Positions 11,432-23,750 of a stretch of 64,000 nucleotides of DNA are shown in pieces. The notes beneath the pieces are model-generated. The model made no database searches, was not told the DNA's origin, and saw nothing but the letters and a program-made list of their open reading frames with translations. Origin of the DNA: Datisca glomerata (taxonomy: Eukaryota > Streptophyta > Magnoliopsida > Cucurbitales > Datiscaceae); the NCBI GenBank assembly GCA_003255025.1, contig QANY01005041.1, positions 1-64,000 on the forward strand. The letters are read 5' to 3'. Both the position numbers and the translations under genes were made by a program. Position 1 is the first letter of the stretch. The number at the start of each line of letters is the position of its first letter.

Positions 11432-12098
11432 CTTGTTTGGCTACAAGTACTGGGCAGTACTAAAAATTGAACAGTACTAAAAATTGGGCAGTATTATTTA
11501 CTACTATCTTGTGTTTAATTTGACAGTCTGTCCAAATTAACTAATACGGTGAGACTAAATAGTATTCTTATCACCGTATTAACTAATGCGGTCCTCATCA
11601 CGGAGACTCGACGGGACTAAGAGTAGAAAAATATTTCAAATTCGTCTGTTAATAAAACTAAAAGAATAGTTTATTTATGAAATTTTAATGTTACAATGTC
11701 ATGCTATGATTTTTTAGAATTTTATTTTCTCATAGGTTCTTCTTCACATCTTTATATAATATTCAAATTTTATTTAATAATTAATTGTATTTATTAATAT
11801 TGTTCTATATATATTTTAAAGAATTTTTAATAACAGAATGTATCGCCTACTTAAAAATGTGAAATATTTTTGTTTGTATCGAAAATGTGAAATAACATGT
11901 AACTTTCTAGAACAAATGATGAAAGATAATTTTACAATCTAATAGTAACACATACCAAACAGTGTATAGGTAATATAATTTTTTAACCGATATAGCACCA
12001 AAAATTGGACAACACTATTTAGTCCAATACAATACAGTACAACCCAATCCGATTGATTTAATACAATATTATCCTAACTGTCAAACGATACCTAAGGT
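11432..12098. mobile_element. Possible MITE-like non-autonomous DNA transposon
   Basis: The left end reads CCTTGTTTGGCTACAAGTAC. The reverse complement of the right end reads CCTTAGGTATCGTTTGACAG, so the ends are similar but imperfect. The subterminal sequence AGTACTAAAAATTG near 11455-11485 recurs in variant form (CCAAAAATTGGACAAC) near 11998. No coding capacity. No clear target duplication could be fixed, so family and exact borders are uncertain. Confidence 0.3.
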
Positions 12099-12733
12099 CC
12101 TATTTGCTAGAACGAGCACATGAGCATATATAAATTATTGTCATTAATAGCTGATAATAAATTGCAATTATTTTTCGTTAGCATGGAATGAGGATATTTT
12201 TTATAATGACGCGTTTACTTACATTTGCGATCGGATGAAGTTTGAAATCGATTTTTTAAGAATCGGACAAAGAATGGAATGACTAGGAATCGAAATGGGC
12301 TTTATACACATCTATCAACTATTTATAAACTTAATATAAAATTAAAAAAATTAATTTCATAATTATCAAAATTAGCCAAACTAATGGACCCACTTACCAA
12401 AATTACTTATCTTCATATTATATATATTTATTATTTTTACAAATTTAAAAGAAATTGTAAACACCCATAAGTCATAAATGATATAATTTTTTAAAAATTC
12501 TTAAAATCTCTCTCTCCTTCTACGTCTCTCTCTTACTCATGATATATTATATATATACACACATATACATATGTATATAGATGCAAATATTATAATATAT
12601 TTATATAATATATAACATATACATACATTGTATATATGCATATATTTAATATATTTATATATAATATGAGAGAGAGGAGGGGGATATTTTAGGAGAGATA
12701 TAATTAATGGATATGGGAGAGAAAAATGAATAT

Positions 12734-12736
<3 letters not shown>

Positions 12737-12784
<48 letters not shown>
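12737..12784. repeat. (AT)n microsatellite
   Basis: An uninterrupted run of alternating A and T of more than 40 bases. It lies in a wider AT-rich block (12540-12800) with shorter TATA and ACAC runs. Confidence 0.95.
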
Positions 12785-12787
<3 letters not shown>

Positions 12788-12980
12788 AAATATAAAACGG
12801 TATAATAATAACTAACTAAATATAAAATCTATTAAATTTAATTATATTTGCTACATTAATTATTTTTTTTGAAAAAAAATGCTATACTTGTTTTTTTTCA
12901 AAATATGTGACAAAATTGTATTTAGAATTGAAAACTTGTATAGATATCATCAATTCTAAATTAAAATCTAGAATCATGTT

Positions 12981-13354
12981 GATGCGTTTATTAAGAATCA
13001 TAATCAGAAATCATATTATTAAGAAAAAGAATGATTGTTTGTATTTACTAAATCAATGAATCAGAATAAAACATATGACATTACTAAAATGTCTTTTAAG
13101 AAAAAGAAGTCAGGGTTGGTTAGATAAATATTTTGAGGGAATTCACAGTTCATTTCAAATGAATCAAAAATATGAAATGTCATTATCTCCTTTTTATCAG
13201 AAATCTCATTCCATGTAGTCAAATAAATCCATTCTGATTAAAGCTGTGGGTGCCACTTGGAATCCGATTACAATGTCACAGTAAACAACTAGAATGATAA
13301 TTTAGAATCAGATTCTGCATAATCTGATTCCACGAGAATCAAGTAAATGCGCCG
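12981..13354. mobile_element. Candidate MITE with GCGTTTA-type terminal inverted repeats
   Basis: The left end reads GATGCGTTTATTAAGAATC. The reverse complement of the right end reads GGCGCATTTACTTGATTC. These match at most positions and are followed on both sides by AATCAG motifs. A third related end (GACGCGTTTACTTAC) occurs at 12210, so either several copies are nested or the element extends to 12208. Internal GAATCAGA-type repeats are frequent. No coding capacity; no transposase source is seen. Confidence 0.4.
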
Positions 13355-14787
13355 TTGAGTAGAAGGAAAAAAGAAGTATAAATCCCACAAATCCCACAGT
13401 AAAAAAATCCCATAGTTTGAATTCTTTTTCTTCACCATTGAGGTGCAAATATCAATAAAAGAGGAAATTCGAAAGAGAAATTGCATGAGAAAGATCATTG
13501 AAAGTAAAAAAAATTGATATCGGGATTCTTTGATTTAAAAAAAATGTATATATATAACATTTTGTTAAGAGAGAAGACTAAAATGTACTCGCGCTAGGCC
13601 ATGGTCTAGAGAAAAATTACTGCTAGAACCTAATTTAGCATACTACCGTTAAAATTTACATTAGATTAGGGTTCGGTAGAAAACTTTCACTAGACTCTGG
13701 TCTAGCAGTTACTAATTTTAACTAAAAAATTTAAACTAAAAGGGCAACTTAGTCTCTTCTTCAGTGAAAATGGTTGAATTCATTAAAAACAGAAAAAGAT
13801 CCTAAAATCGTTATTTTCTTTCACGAAAATGTTGTTAATAAAAATTTATCAATGGGAAAGGGCAAAGGATTTTTCCAGAGGAAGAGAGTGTGTGTTTAGC
13901 ATTTTTACCCTTATTGTTACCACGTGAAAAACACATGGTAACGCTTTTCATTAAAATTTTTGACATACTTAAACAGATGGTGCAACGTGATATAACGTGG
14001 TAAACATTAAGGTGCTTACTAAATTTTTTAGAAACCCTGGGTGTGAAGTGAGTGTTTTGCTATATAACCTAGCGTGCATTTGTGCAATTAACCCAAAAAC
14101 AATTTTAGTGAGAACTATCCAAAAATATGTAGAGGTAAAGTTTATTATGACCTAATGATGTCAAAATAATTCATGGATCTCCGAATTTATCAGGATCCGC
14201 CACTAATTGGGTGAATTTTTGTGTGGATAAAGGGGTGATAGAGCGGGCACGAGATATTTGTAAATATATGCTTCAAGCATGGAGTGAGAATGAAATAATA
14301 CCTCTACTCGTCACAACCTCATCCATGCGCCGTATATACTTTTATATCTTTGAATAGATATTTACTCGAAAGACTAGCATAGTACTAAATATATTCGTAA
14401 TATATTATTACATGTGTTTGGTTATTATGAAACTTCAACTCGTACTTTACGTTCAGTTTATAATATTAGCGTTGACACATAATAAAAGTTGGGTATAAAA
14501 ACGTGATGTAATTAGAGGTCAATACTTAGCTTCATATATAAAAAAGATAATATTGTAAAATTGTGCCAACATAATCAAATGGGATGCTAAATTGGAGAAT
14601 AAATGTATAGCCTAATAATATAGAAATTATTCGATACTAAAGTTATTATATGATGATTTGATGAACTTTATTATAACCATATTGATAAAATATAACATAT
14701 CAAAGTCTATGTTTCTTTTAACATAAGAGTTGAAAGTTTATCTATATTATTATCTACGCCCTATCTAAACAAAAAATATTGATCTGT
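13355..14787. other. Intergenic stretch, no gene seen
   Basis: AT-rich. A motif around TGGTCTAG (13602-13609, again near 13700) resembles the TCTAG-rich stretch inside the defensin-like gene intron at 16140-16260, hinting at copies of one dispersed repeat. Nothing else recognised. Confidence 0.4.
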
Positions 14788-14937
14788 CACATGTCATTCT
14801 ACAATGCAACTCCTACGATACATATGTTATTTTTATGTATACGTGTACATGAATTATATATATATAGATTTGACGTACGTGTCTACATAAAAATAGTTCA
14901 TGTATCATACATGAATTGTATGTAGAATGACATGCAC
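14787..14937. repeat. Foldback hairpin with arms of about 60 bases
   Basis: The left arm (about 14788-14850, starting ACATGTCATTCTACA) and the right arm (about 14875-14937, ending TGTAGAATGACATGC) are inverted copies, about 80% identical by eye. Shared blocks include CATGTCATTCTACA, GATACAT and TATTTTTATGTA. The loop is about 25 bases and AT-rich. It may be a small foldback MITE or a hairpin RNA source; no transcript evidence can be given. Confidence 0.7.
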
Positions 14938-15631
14938 ATAAATACTAAACTACCTAATTAGCTGTAAGATGGAAATTAACTATAAAAGGCCAAATTTGAA
15001 GGAAAATTTTGTTACTTTATTGTTTTGCAATGATATAACCCTGATACATATTTTGGGTAAAGAGTCCATGCACTTTATATCTTTCGCAATTAATCCCCTT
15101 CAGCTCTCGTTACAACGTCTCTATCGACATGTTTCTTATCTTCCAATGAGTTATCCATATACCAACATGCTAGGATATGTCAGATATGTCCTACTTTAAT
15201 GCGATATCAGTAACCTTTCAATTGTTTTGTATGAAATCACTACTTCAACATTTATTTTGAAAAATTGTGTATTAAATGGTGAAATTTAAATTTCATGAAA
15301 TTACTTAGCCAACAAATAGTGTAAGGCAAAAGATGGTTTTGCAATAGTCAATCTATAATGAAATTTTATTCATGTAAAGATGAACTCAAAACCTATTTTA
15401 ACTTCGAAATCTATGTATCAATAACATTTTTTGTCAATCAAATTGATGATGATATAATTCAGATGATCGAAAATATATAACTTAGTAGGTTAAACTTTTA
15501 GGTTTAGTATTAGTGATAAATTAACAAATAAAACTGATCATAGAAGTCCTTAGGAGAAAGCAAAAGACACAAATACTAAATTAATAATTAAAATCAACGT
15601 CAGTAATAATCAAAATAAAAGGGATTAATTA
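14938..15631. other. Intergenic stretch downstream of the defensin-like gene
   Basis: AT-rich with no recognised gene. The part next to 15631 should hold the 3' UTR of the minus-strand defensin-like gene. A 76-codon open frame at 14969-15199 has no recognisable features and is not called. Confidence 0.4.
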
Positions 15632-17143
15632 TTAATTAGGAGGTTGCTTGCAGAAATAAGTGCAAAAACAGAGTGTGTAGTTGCACTTTCCAAACCCATT
15701 TGGATGAGCTGAGCACAATTTCATGCATTTGTTTGTCTCACATTTTCTTGACAGTTCGATCAGTTTATGACATGTGTGCTCAGGTATTCTCACTGCATTA
15801 CTTCTGCTCATCGCTGCAAAGGTTGTTCCAGTTTCTGCTGTCCCAAAACATAAGGTGAACAATTGGTCAATAAAATTAATAGAAGTGTGTTTGACTGTTT
15901 GGAATTCAAGCTTATTTGCAAAAAAATATTATTGTTCATAAGGAAAACAAAATGTATTTCACGTAATAATGTTATAAAAATAGAGGACGAGGATAAGAAA
16001 TTCTCTAACAAAAATTATATGTTCACCTAGAGTTAGAAATTCAAGAGAACGGAGAAGACATTTGAAGAAGAAAAAACTTTGGGTTTCTGATTTTTTTAAT
16101 GAGATTTGACATTTTCACATGTAGAACGACTAAGTTACCCCGACGTTAGATCTTGTCTAGTAAAACATTTTTGTTAGATCTTGTCTAGCAAAACATTTTT
16201 GTTAGATCATGGTTTAACATACCGACATTAGTATTAACATGCTATACCAGAGTCTAGAAAAATATTTTAACTAAACTCCAGTCCCATACTCACTGAGTTC
16301 AACATAATTTTTTAAAATCAAATGAGTAATTTAATCATTTTTTCTATTAAGAAAATTATGAAAATGACCAAAAAAGGGGAGAATCACAAAAATATTTTCT
16401 TTTCATAAAGAAATGACTAGAGTAAATAATTTAATTATCAAATTACACATGTCCGAAGGTAAATAACTTATTTATACTTGTGCAATTTCTGTAACAAAAT
16501 TAGAAAATTCCCTTAACAGTTCACGCTGAAACGTGACTTTTGTTAATTTTCTAAAAAAAAGTAAAATTTCCTTAAAAAATATCTACGGTGTTAATTTCAT
16601 TTATTTTCTTTTCTAAAAGGGCTCTTTTTAATTTTTTTTCTCAAATTTAATATCATCCCACACCAATTTATCATACTTCAATTATAGTAATGATTCAAAT
16701 TCATGTTAGTATTTGAAAACCCATTAAAGGATCTTAAACTCATGCAAACTTCATCTGTATGGTTCACTCATACAACAAATGATTCATTAATTCTATGGTA
16801 CCGGGTGGTACTGATATCAATATGCTATTGTAACTCCAAATCATAATCATTCAATACCCTACATTTACAACTAAAGAATTCTCAAATACCCAACAAGTAT
16901 CATTCAACTTGTTTTGAGAGAAAAACAAATCCATGACTCAAGCATACCCATACCCCCGGAATAGCATTTAGGTGGATAAGTAAAGAACACCACATAACAT
17001 GTGCAATATAGAATGGGAAGATGAAACAGAGACATACACCACTTTAAAGCAAAGAAATTATAAGAATGTGTAAAGAAGAACAGAGAACAACCTGAGAGGA
17101 GAATCAGAAGCATCAAAATGGAGAACATAGGAGTTGTCTTCAT
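15632..17143 (-). CDS. Defensin-like (DEFL) secreted cysteine-rich peptide, two exons
   Basis: Exon 1 is 17143-17092 and exon 2 is 15837-15632, with a 1254-base GT..AG intron in phase 1, giving 85 residues. Residues 1 to about 26 form a signal peptide: a short basic start, a hydrophobic core of Leu/Ile/Met, then Ala-rich residues. The mature part has eight cysteines at 40, 50, 55, 59, 69, 74, 76 and 80. The CxxxC (55-59) and CxC (74-76) spacings are the cysteine-stabilised alpha-beta signature of plant defensins and DEFL peptides, and G67-K-C69 fits the gamma-core GxC. Signal-peptide exon plus one mature exon is the usual DEFL structure. Such peptides are secreted and act in defence or in reproductive signalling; which applies here cannot be told. 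The acceptor is a CAGCAG tandem, so two isoforms differing by one residue (Ala18) are possible. Confidence 0.85.
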
Positions 17144-17213
17144 ATCTCAACAGAAAGTTAAGAGTTGCTCTCTTTGAGAGAGACAAAGGGTAAAGAAGGT
17201 TATTGTTGCCTTG

Positions 17214-17222
17214 CTATATAAA
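17214..17222 (-). promoter_or_regulatory. TATA box of the defensin-like gene
   Basis: TTTATATAG on the minus strand, about 70 bases upstream of the ATG at 17143. A start site some 30 bases downstream would leave a 5' UTR of about 40 bases. The position is typical; the role is inferred. Confidence 0.55.
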
Positions 17223-18389
17223 AAACCAAGATTCTCAACGAGATAAAGAACCAAGTTTAAACCCCAAAAGTGCAAAAAAGATTTGGTTTTTACAAAAGCA
17301 GAAGAAGCAGGTTTACCAGCTGTTGACTGGGTATCCAAGTGTTAGAACCAGAACAACAAGGGACTAATGAGCTGTAGAGTGTTTAGCCTTTACACTTGTG
17401 ATTATATAGTCACACTCTGTTAAAAGTAATGGTTTTGCTTCCAAAGAAAACAGAGACCAATTCAAAGTATTTTCAAATCAAAGTATCTTGAGAGCTACTA
17501 ATTCACTTTCTGCAGAGCTTAATGACAAGCTTCTTTCATCAAGCATATATTCTTTTCTTTCTCCGTACTTCTTTTCATTTTCCAAGTACATCCAGAGCTA
17601 TTAGCCTATTACATACTCCATAAACTATAGACTTCATCTTCACAACACAGTGACAATGGTAGAATTCAAATGAAGAATTGAGTGTAAAATCATCAACAAA
17701 GAATGTTGATGCTTTTGTCTCCTTACGGTTGATGTTCCAACCAAAAATGGGTTTATTATTGATGTACTCCAGAAAGGAGTATTATATTTTTGGTAAGAAA
17801 AATAAAACTAAACCCAGAAAGCATTTCAATTTCTTTCAGCTGCTACTTGTTATCTAGCAACTAATTAAGTATTGGACCAAAAAATACATAATAATTTTCA
17901 AAATAAACCGCTCCAACAAGATGTACTCAACAATGTCAACACGAGCAGAGACCAGAAAAGTTACAAAAGGTTTAGAACTTAAAAGGCAATGCTACCCAGT
18001 TCAAAATGGTAAATTGTTCAAAATCTACTTCAGATCTATTTGAGAAGTAAAGCAGGAAGATCAATGTCAATTGCATGTCATTAGTTACAGGAGAACCCAA
18101 CGCATCCTTACCAATCACAGGCTTCCATGACAGTTTGAAAGAATAAATAAACTATAAGAATGAAACAAACATTCGATAACAGATCAAAAGATGAATTTGA
18201 TATTCAAACAAATTGTACCTTTGCATATAGATAAGATCATTGTAGCAAAACTTCAATCGGAGAATAAAATAGGTGTCTGCTAATGGTGAATTGCAATTCT
18301 ACTTGCAGTTTCATAAACAAAAGCAAGGACAAAAACAATAAACTATTCCTCACGATTAAACAAACCAAAACCAATGTAGCCTGCGAGCA
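17223..18389. other. Intergenic stretch between the defensin-like and eL21 genes
   Basis: No gene recognised. It should contain the upstream region of the defensin-like gene on the left and the 3' UTR of the eL21 gene on the right, both minus strand. Confidence 0.45.
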
Positions 18390-19600
18390 CTAGTAACCAC
18401 CCTTGAGATCGTTGACAACATCATATGGTATGGGAGTAACAGTCTCCAAAGTGGCACCCTCCACCATGAATCCTGGTTTAGGGCCCTCGGGTTGCCTCTT
18501 CGTACTAATGATTTCACCTCTTGCCTTTGCTTCAGCCTTCAATTGATCATTCTTCACCTTCCTCAGGCGGAAATCTTCACTGCACCTAGATGGCTGCACA
18601 TGCTCAACTCGCACATGAATTCTCTTTCTAATTATCCTGTTACCCACCTGAAACACATAAACCAGTTATCGAGCTTGAAAATATCACCTACTGATCACAA
18701 GACCCAATGATCAGCTAACCAGACAATAAGTAAAATGCACATTCTCATTACTACAATCTCACTTTGCATAGGCCAATAAATCAAGTGACGGAATAGTACT
18801 AAGAAAATAGCTATAGAACATCAATTGAAGGAATATAACATTATAGCATCAAGTGACAGAATCTCATGGATACCAGTTAGTCTATTTGGAGTGCAACTTC
18901 TGAGATGTTAGATTAAAATCGACAGACAACAAAACAGAAAGTAATATATCTATGATCTATATCTAGCCGTATAACATCTGCATGCAATTGCAAATTCAAT
19001 AAAACAATGAATACAATGAGAGAGACATCAATTGACTGAATATAAGATAGTCGAATTTTACATGTTCAAAGCTACCATATCAAGCAGAACACTCCCTAAG
19101 AATACATGACTTAACGTACATACAGCAGTTAGACATAGATACCTCAGGCTCATTTGTAGCATGAATCAACCATAAGCAGGATATCCATCATTTCACCATT
19201 AGTATAACAAACAAAATATTATACGAGTTAGTTGCTTCAGTTCACAACTAAATCAATTGCAAAGAAAACCACTGTACCGAAAAAGATAGAAGGACGCTGA
19301 TCGTTCAACACCCCATAAATCTGAGCAATTAAAGAAGAGTCGAAAAGGGAAATGGAAAAAGACCTGCTTATTGATTTCAACTCCGATGGCGCGCTTGGTA
19401 ACATTCCAAACCTGACCTGTTCGGCCATGGTAGAACTTATGGGGCATGCCCTTGTGGACAGCGCCGTTAACCTTGACGTCCACATAGTCGCCAATCTTGT
19501 AGGTTCTTAGGTAAGTGGTGAGGGGAATGTAACCCTTCTTCCTGAAAGGCCTAGCGAAAAGATCTCTGGTACGAGCCCTCAGTCCATGTCCGGCCGGCAT
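18390..19600 (-). CDS. RPL21: 60S ribosomal protein L21 (eL21), two exons
   Basis: Structural protein of the cytosolic large ribosomal subunit. Exon 1 is 19600-19364 (79 codons) and exon 2 is 18647-18390 (85 codons plus stop); the 716-base intron is GT..AG in phase 0. The product has 164 residues, the standard length for plant eL21. Recognisable blocks are the start [15 protein letters not shown], then [15 protein letters not shown], the KOW-like [29 protein letters not shown], and after the intron [17 protein letters not shown] and SRCSEDF. The protein is highly basic, as expected. No frameshift or missing block, so the gene is taken as functional. Confidence 0.98.
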
Positions 19601-19689
19601 GGTTACTCACTAGTCTATTCTATCCCTCTCTCTCCCTCCCTTCGTGAGAACCTGTGGCTAAAACCCTCATCAGTTGTCTTCGTTATCCA

Positions 19690-19786
19690 TTTTATAGTTG
19701 GCGGTTAGGGTTTCGTTTTTCCAGTCTTTACTGCAGGGCTTTAGCGTTTTGGGCCCTGAAGAGGGCTACTCTTACTAAGATGGGCT
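19690..19786 (-). promoter_or_regulatory. Core promoter of the eL21 gene: TATA box, telo-box and site II motifs
   Basis: Reading on the minus strand toward the gene: site II-type TGGGCT/TGGGCC motifs at 19781-19786 and 19750-19755 (seen in plus-strand orientation; the second is part of palindromic GGGCCC), a telo-box AAACCCTAA at 19713-19705, and a TATAAAA box at 19696-19690, about 90 bases above the ATG. A telo-box plus site II elements is the known signature of plant ribosomal-protein gene promoters, bound by Myb-like and TCP factors. Motifs are seen; binding is inferred. Confidence 0.75.
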
Positions 19787-22700
19787 AATCTGTGGTCATA
19801 ATCAAACTTACGGTGCTGATTAATAAGGCATATTGGTAAATTTAAAAATTTTATGTTACTGTAACATAAATAATGGCTCAGTTAAGGATAAATATTTTCT
19901 CGGTGTTTGTTTTCGTTTATCAGGAAAATAGTTTTTGGTACTCCAAAAGTACTATGATTCTCAATTTAGTCATTGTAAGTCTAATTTTCTCAATTAAGTT
20001 CTCAAATGATTTTAAATATTGCAATCAAGTCCTTTTTGTTAACCTTAAAAACTGTGAAATTTTTTATATTATTGATAACTTAAACAATTAAACAATTGAA
20101 GCACATGTGTATATTAATTATAAATGTTTAGATCACCAACAATATAAGAAATTAGGTTTCGCGCCCAATTAATACACAATACCCATTTGTGAAATTCCAA
20201 CCCATTCATTATGTCAAATATCCACGGGTATTTTTATATCTCTGGATGTAGGTGATGATATCTATACATATAGATATGATATATCTCGTATAATTCATAT
20301 ATATATCGTATAATGAAGTACCGCATGAGTGGATGTATAGGAATCCAAATCTGTCGAATCACTCATGTTATGATCTTCTACATCCTAAGTCTTCCCGTTC
20401 TTTCATCTGACTTATGTTCTTCATGTAGCATTCAGACCGAATGACAATATGTTCGTTTAATGGTGACATGAGAGTATTATCATGATAATATGATATGATA
20501 AACATTATTATCGTGTTCGTTAGAGGCAGGGTCGAGGCTACAAGTTTTATAGAAGGGGTCGACAAAATTTTCACTCCATGTAATTTAATATAGTAATAAA
20601 TAAAAAATTATTTTATACAATTTCATAATTTAAAAACTTGAATGAGACAGACTGTATTGTTTCATTATCTTACAAAGTTTGATAAACACTTTAATAATTT
20701 TAAAAATTTGAAGGGGACAATACTATACAATGTTATAAATTAGACTGGAAGTTAATAATAGATTAATTAGTAATTTTACACATTTTGTATAAATAATTAC
20801 ATACCATACAGAAAAATTAAAAACCAAAGGAGGGAAATTGTCACCCTTCGGCCTTCAACAATAGTATATTAAATTAGAGTAATTTGTCATTACAGTATTA
20901 TATTAAATTTTATATTTGACTTTTTATTCAAAAAATTACTATGCATTATATTAAACAGCAAAATAATATAAAATAAAAAGTTACTATACTATATAACTGC
21001 AAAAAATACATTATTATATAGTACATATATTTATAGTATTATGTATTATTTATATATATTATATTATTGTACTCATATAGTAGCTATATTGATAATAATT
21101 AGTATCTGATACTATTTATAAAGGTAATGTTTTATTTCTATAAGTATGTGTATATTATGAGATAAATATTAAGCAAGGTTATGATCAAGATCAAATTTTT
21201 TACTCGGATTGGTGGAGTAGTTTTGCAGATCGGATCAAAAATCATAAGATCGTGCTATACATTAATAATTAAAATATTAAAAAATTGAGATCTTTAAGAA
21301 AATAAATTAACAACTATTTCTAACTGAAATTAAACATAAAACAAATTTTACATTACTTTATGAAATGTCTAAAAATAAAATATATAATGTCTTAAAATAG
21401 CCAACTACAACTTGATCTCAAACATATAAGTTTTCCAACAATAAGATTAAAATGCACTTAACTAGTTAGTTGGTGACTTAATGGAGTCATTCATCATGAA
21501 AGTTTTTCATCTTCATTTAGTATTAGTGTTATTCACACCAAAGTCACCGACATTGTCATCAATGTGCTTGCTTCCTCTTACATCCTCCATAAAAAATCAT
21601 CAATGTCTTTCTCAAGATCATCGTTATGACTAACTTCATGAAGTTCCACATCTTATGCTTTCTCAAAATTTTCAAATGGCTCACCGCCTGTATAATGTAC
21701 GTATAAAAATAATTTTATATGTTTCATTAAATAAAGTTCTTAAACGAAATGCTTATAAAAAACTTTCATGATCCCATGACACTTGCAATGACATCTTACT
21801 CCTCATTATCATCACTATCACATGTTTCTCTTCCGGTAGCTCCATCAAGAACGTCAAACCATATGCCTGGTTTTGGAAGAATTGTATCCTCTTTTTATGT
21901 TTTCCATTCATCATCTGAAGAGATTTCATCAAAACAAACTTGTATAGCTGTACTATTTCTTTTTAACTGTCTCTCTCATAACTTCAAACTGTACATGACA
22001 AACACTAACTCGTTCATCTTCTTTTTGGTTTAGAAATTTAATGTAATTTGAAAAATAATTAATGTCAATAAGAAATAATCAAATAAACCAAAACCAAGTG
22101 TATTACCATCTGAAATGCACTCCAATTCCTTCACATCTTGAAATACTACGAGTTAAACTCAATATTCTAATTGCAAATCTCTTCAATTCGGGACACTCAT
22201 ATCATAAGAATCCATTCAATCAACTATTTTTATTCAATGAATTACACGATTAGGCGGTGAAGTAACAAATTTAAAAAGTACAACAAAACTCAATGAGGAT
22301 CGAGGGAAATAATTAACAAGTCATAAACATGGACTTTTCTTCTTTTGTGAAGCTCGCCAATTCGAGTCCAGATAATCATCTCGCATGCTTGAATGAGCTT
22401 TCTCTCTCACGTAATCTTTTCTCTTTTCTGTTCTTTTCTGAATAACCCTTTTGCTCCCCGAGGATCTCATTTTTCCTTGGCCATACCAGACTGCATAAAA
22501 AGAACATCATTGCTCGATGCTCTCTTGGCCAATACATGAGCTCCATCTAGCAGTGTTATAACTAACTTTGCCAAGTTAGCAGAAGTTACATAACACTTGC
22601 CAACTCATTGATGAGACACTTATTGCACTCACATAAGGGCTCGAGCTCACATATCGAACTCTTAAAGCTAGAGTTGTTACATACAAATGACAAATTCACA

Positions 22701-23750
22701 TTTATTCGACATTCAACAGTCTAGATGGGTCACTTTTCTTATGTATGCATTTTCTTTTTCTTTTAAATTATAAACTATCTAATACAAGACTAATATTATC
22801 AGGATATACTATTTTTTCTCGTTTGGAATAAAAATAAATATAAGTGAGATAAATAATAATGGAAGAGATAACACGATTTTTAACTTGAAAGTCCTTTAAA
22901 GAGAAAATTCATGTGACCGTAGTCCATATAAAATACTTCTACTATTAAAATGAGATTACAACAATATTTTAGCTCTCTTGGTTTACCTTGTACACTAACA
23001 ATTGTGTACAACCACTATGCTATTTTCTCTCCCCTTATGCTTCAACTAATAATGTTTGGGGTCTCACACACTTTCTCTAAGTTTGCTCTCTCGGTCTGTG
23101 TGCGAATTGTATAACTCATTTTTTACATAATATTTTACAGCACGTTCCTTTTGCATCTGTCAACGGCACCTCAAATCTGCAGAGATCATGCGCGCAACTT
23201 TAAGAAAAATTTCTAAGAGCGAATTTTCATCCTAGCATTAAATGTGAGATGATGTAATGTCAATCTTTTTACTTCACCGATCACGGGAACATATTACCTC
23301 ATGTTTGATGATCCAAACATGAGGTGTTGTTTGGCTGATCTGGGCCGTTCGTTTCAAAAATGGATGGTCCAGATTTCTTGCCTTCCCCTTTCACTTTTTT
23401 GAAAACTTTTTTACTTTTTTTTCTCTTTTTTCTTTTCTTTTTTCGGATACCGTAGTCAAATCTGGGTCGCCTGTTATCTAAATGGACAACCCATATGTAA
23501 CATAATCCTCTCCTGTTCTGAAACATTATAGGATCCAAACCCACCGACCACACATTCACACACTTCGTTATTTTTCTCTTTTTATATATTATGATTTATG
23601 GGTCCTACTCACTAAATGAGGAGGGATCCCAACAAATCTCCTCCTCTAACTCATGCGGAGGTGAGAACCAGTCTGATAAACATTTTGCAAAGCTCGTACT
23701 TGTGCTCAGGTGGTACCTTTATCATCATATCTGAATGAATTTTCTCAAGA
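19787..23750. other. Long AT-rich intergenic stretch, no intact gene
   Basis: No complete gene. On the minus strand from about 22000 down to 21490 there are coding-like but stop-interrupted blocks (for example LHEVSHNDDLEKDIDDF near 21650-21600, and LPKPGIWFDVLDGA near 21880-21840), possibly the tail of a dead transposase or gene; I do not recognise the family. 23390-23450 is a T-rich low-complexity run. The rest shows nothing I can name. Confidence 0.4.

Noticed and set aside
12541..12680. Promoter-like TATA clusters
   Set aside because: Part of a long AT-rich low-complexity block with no gene nearby.
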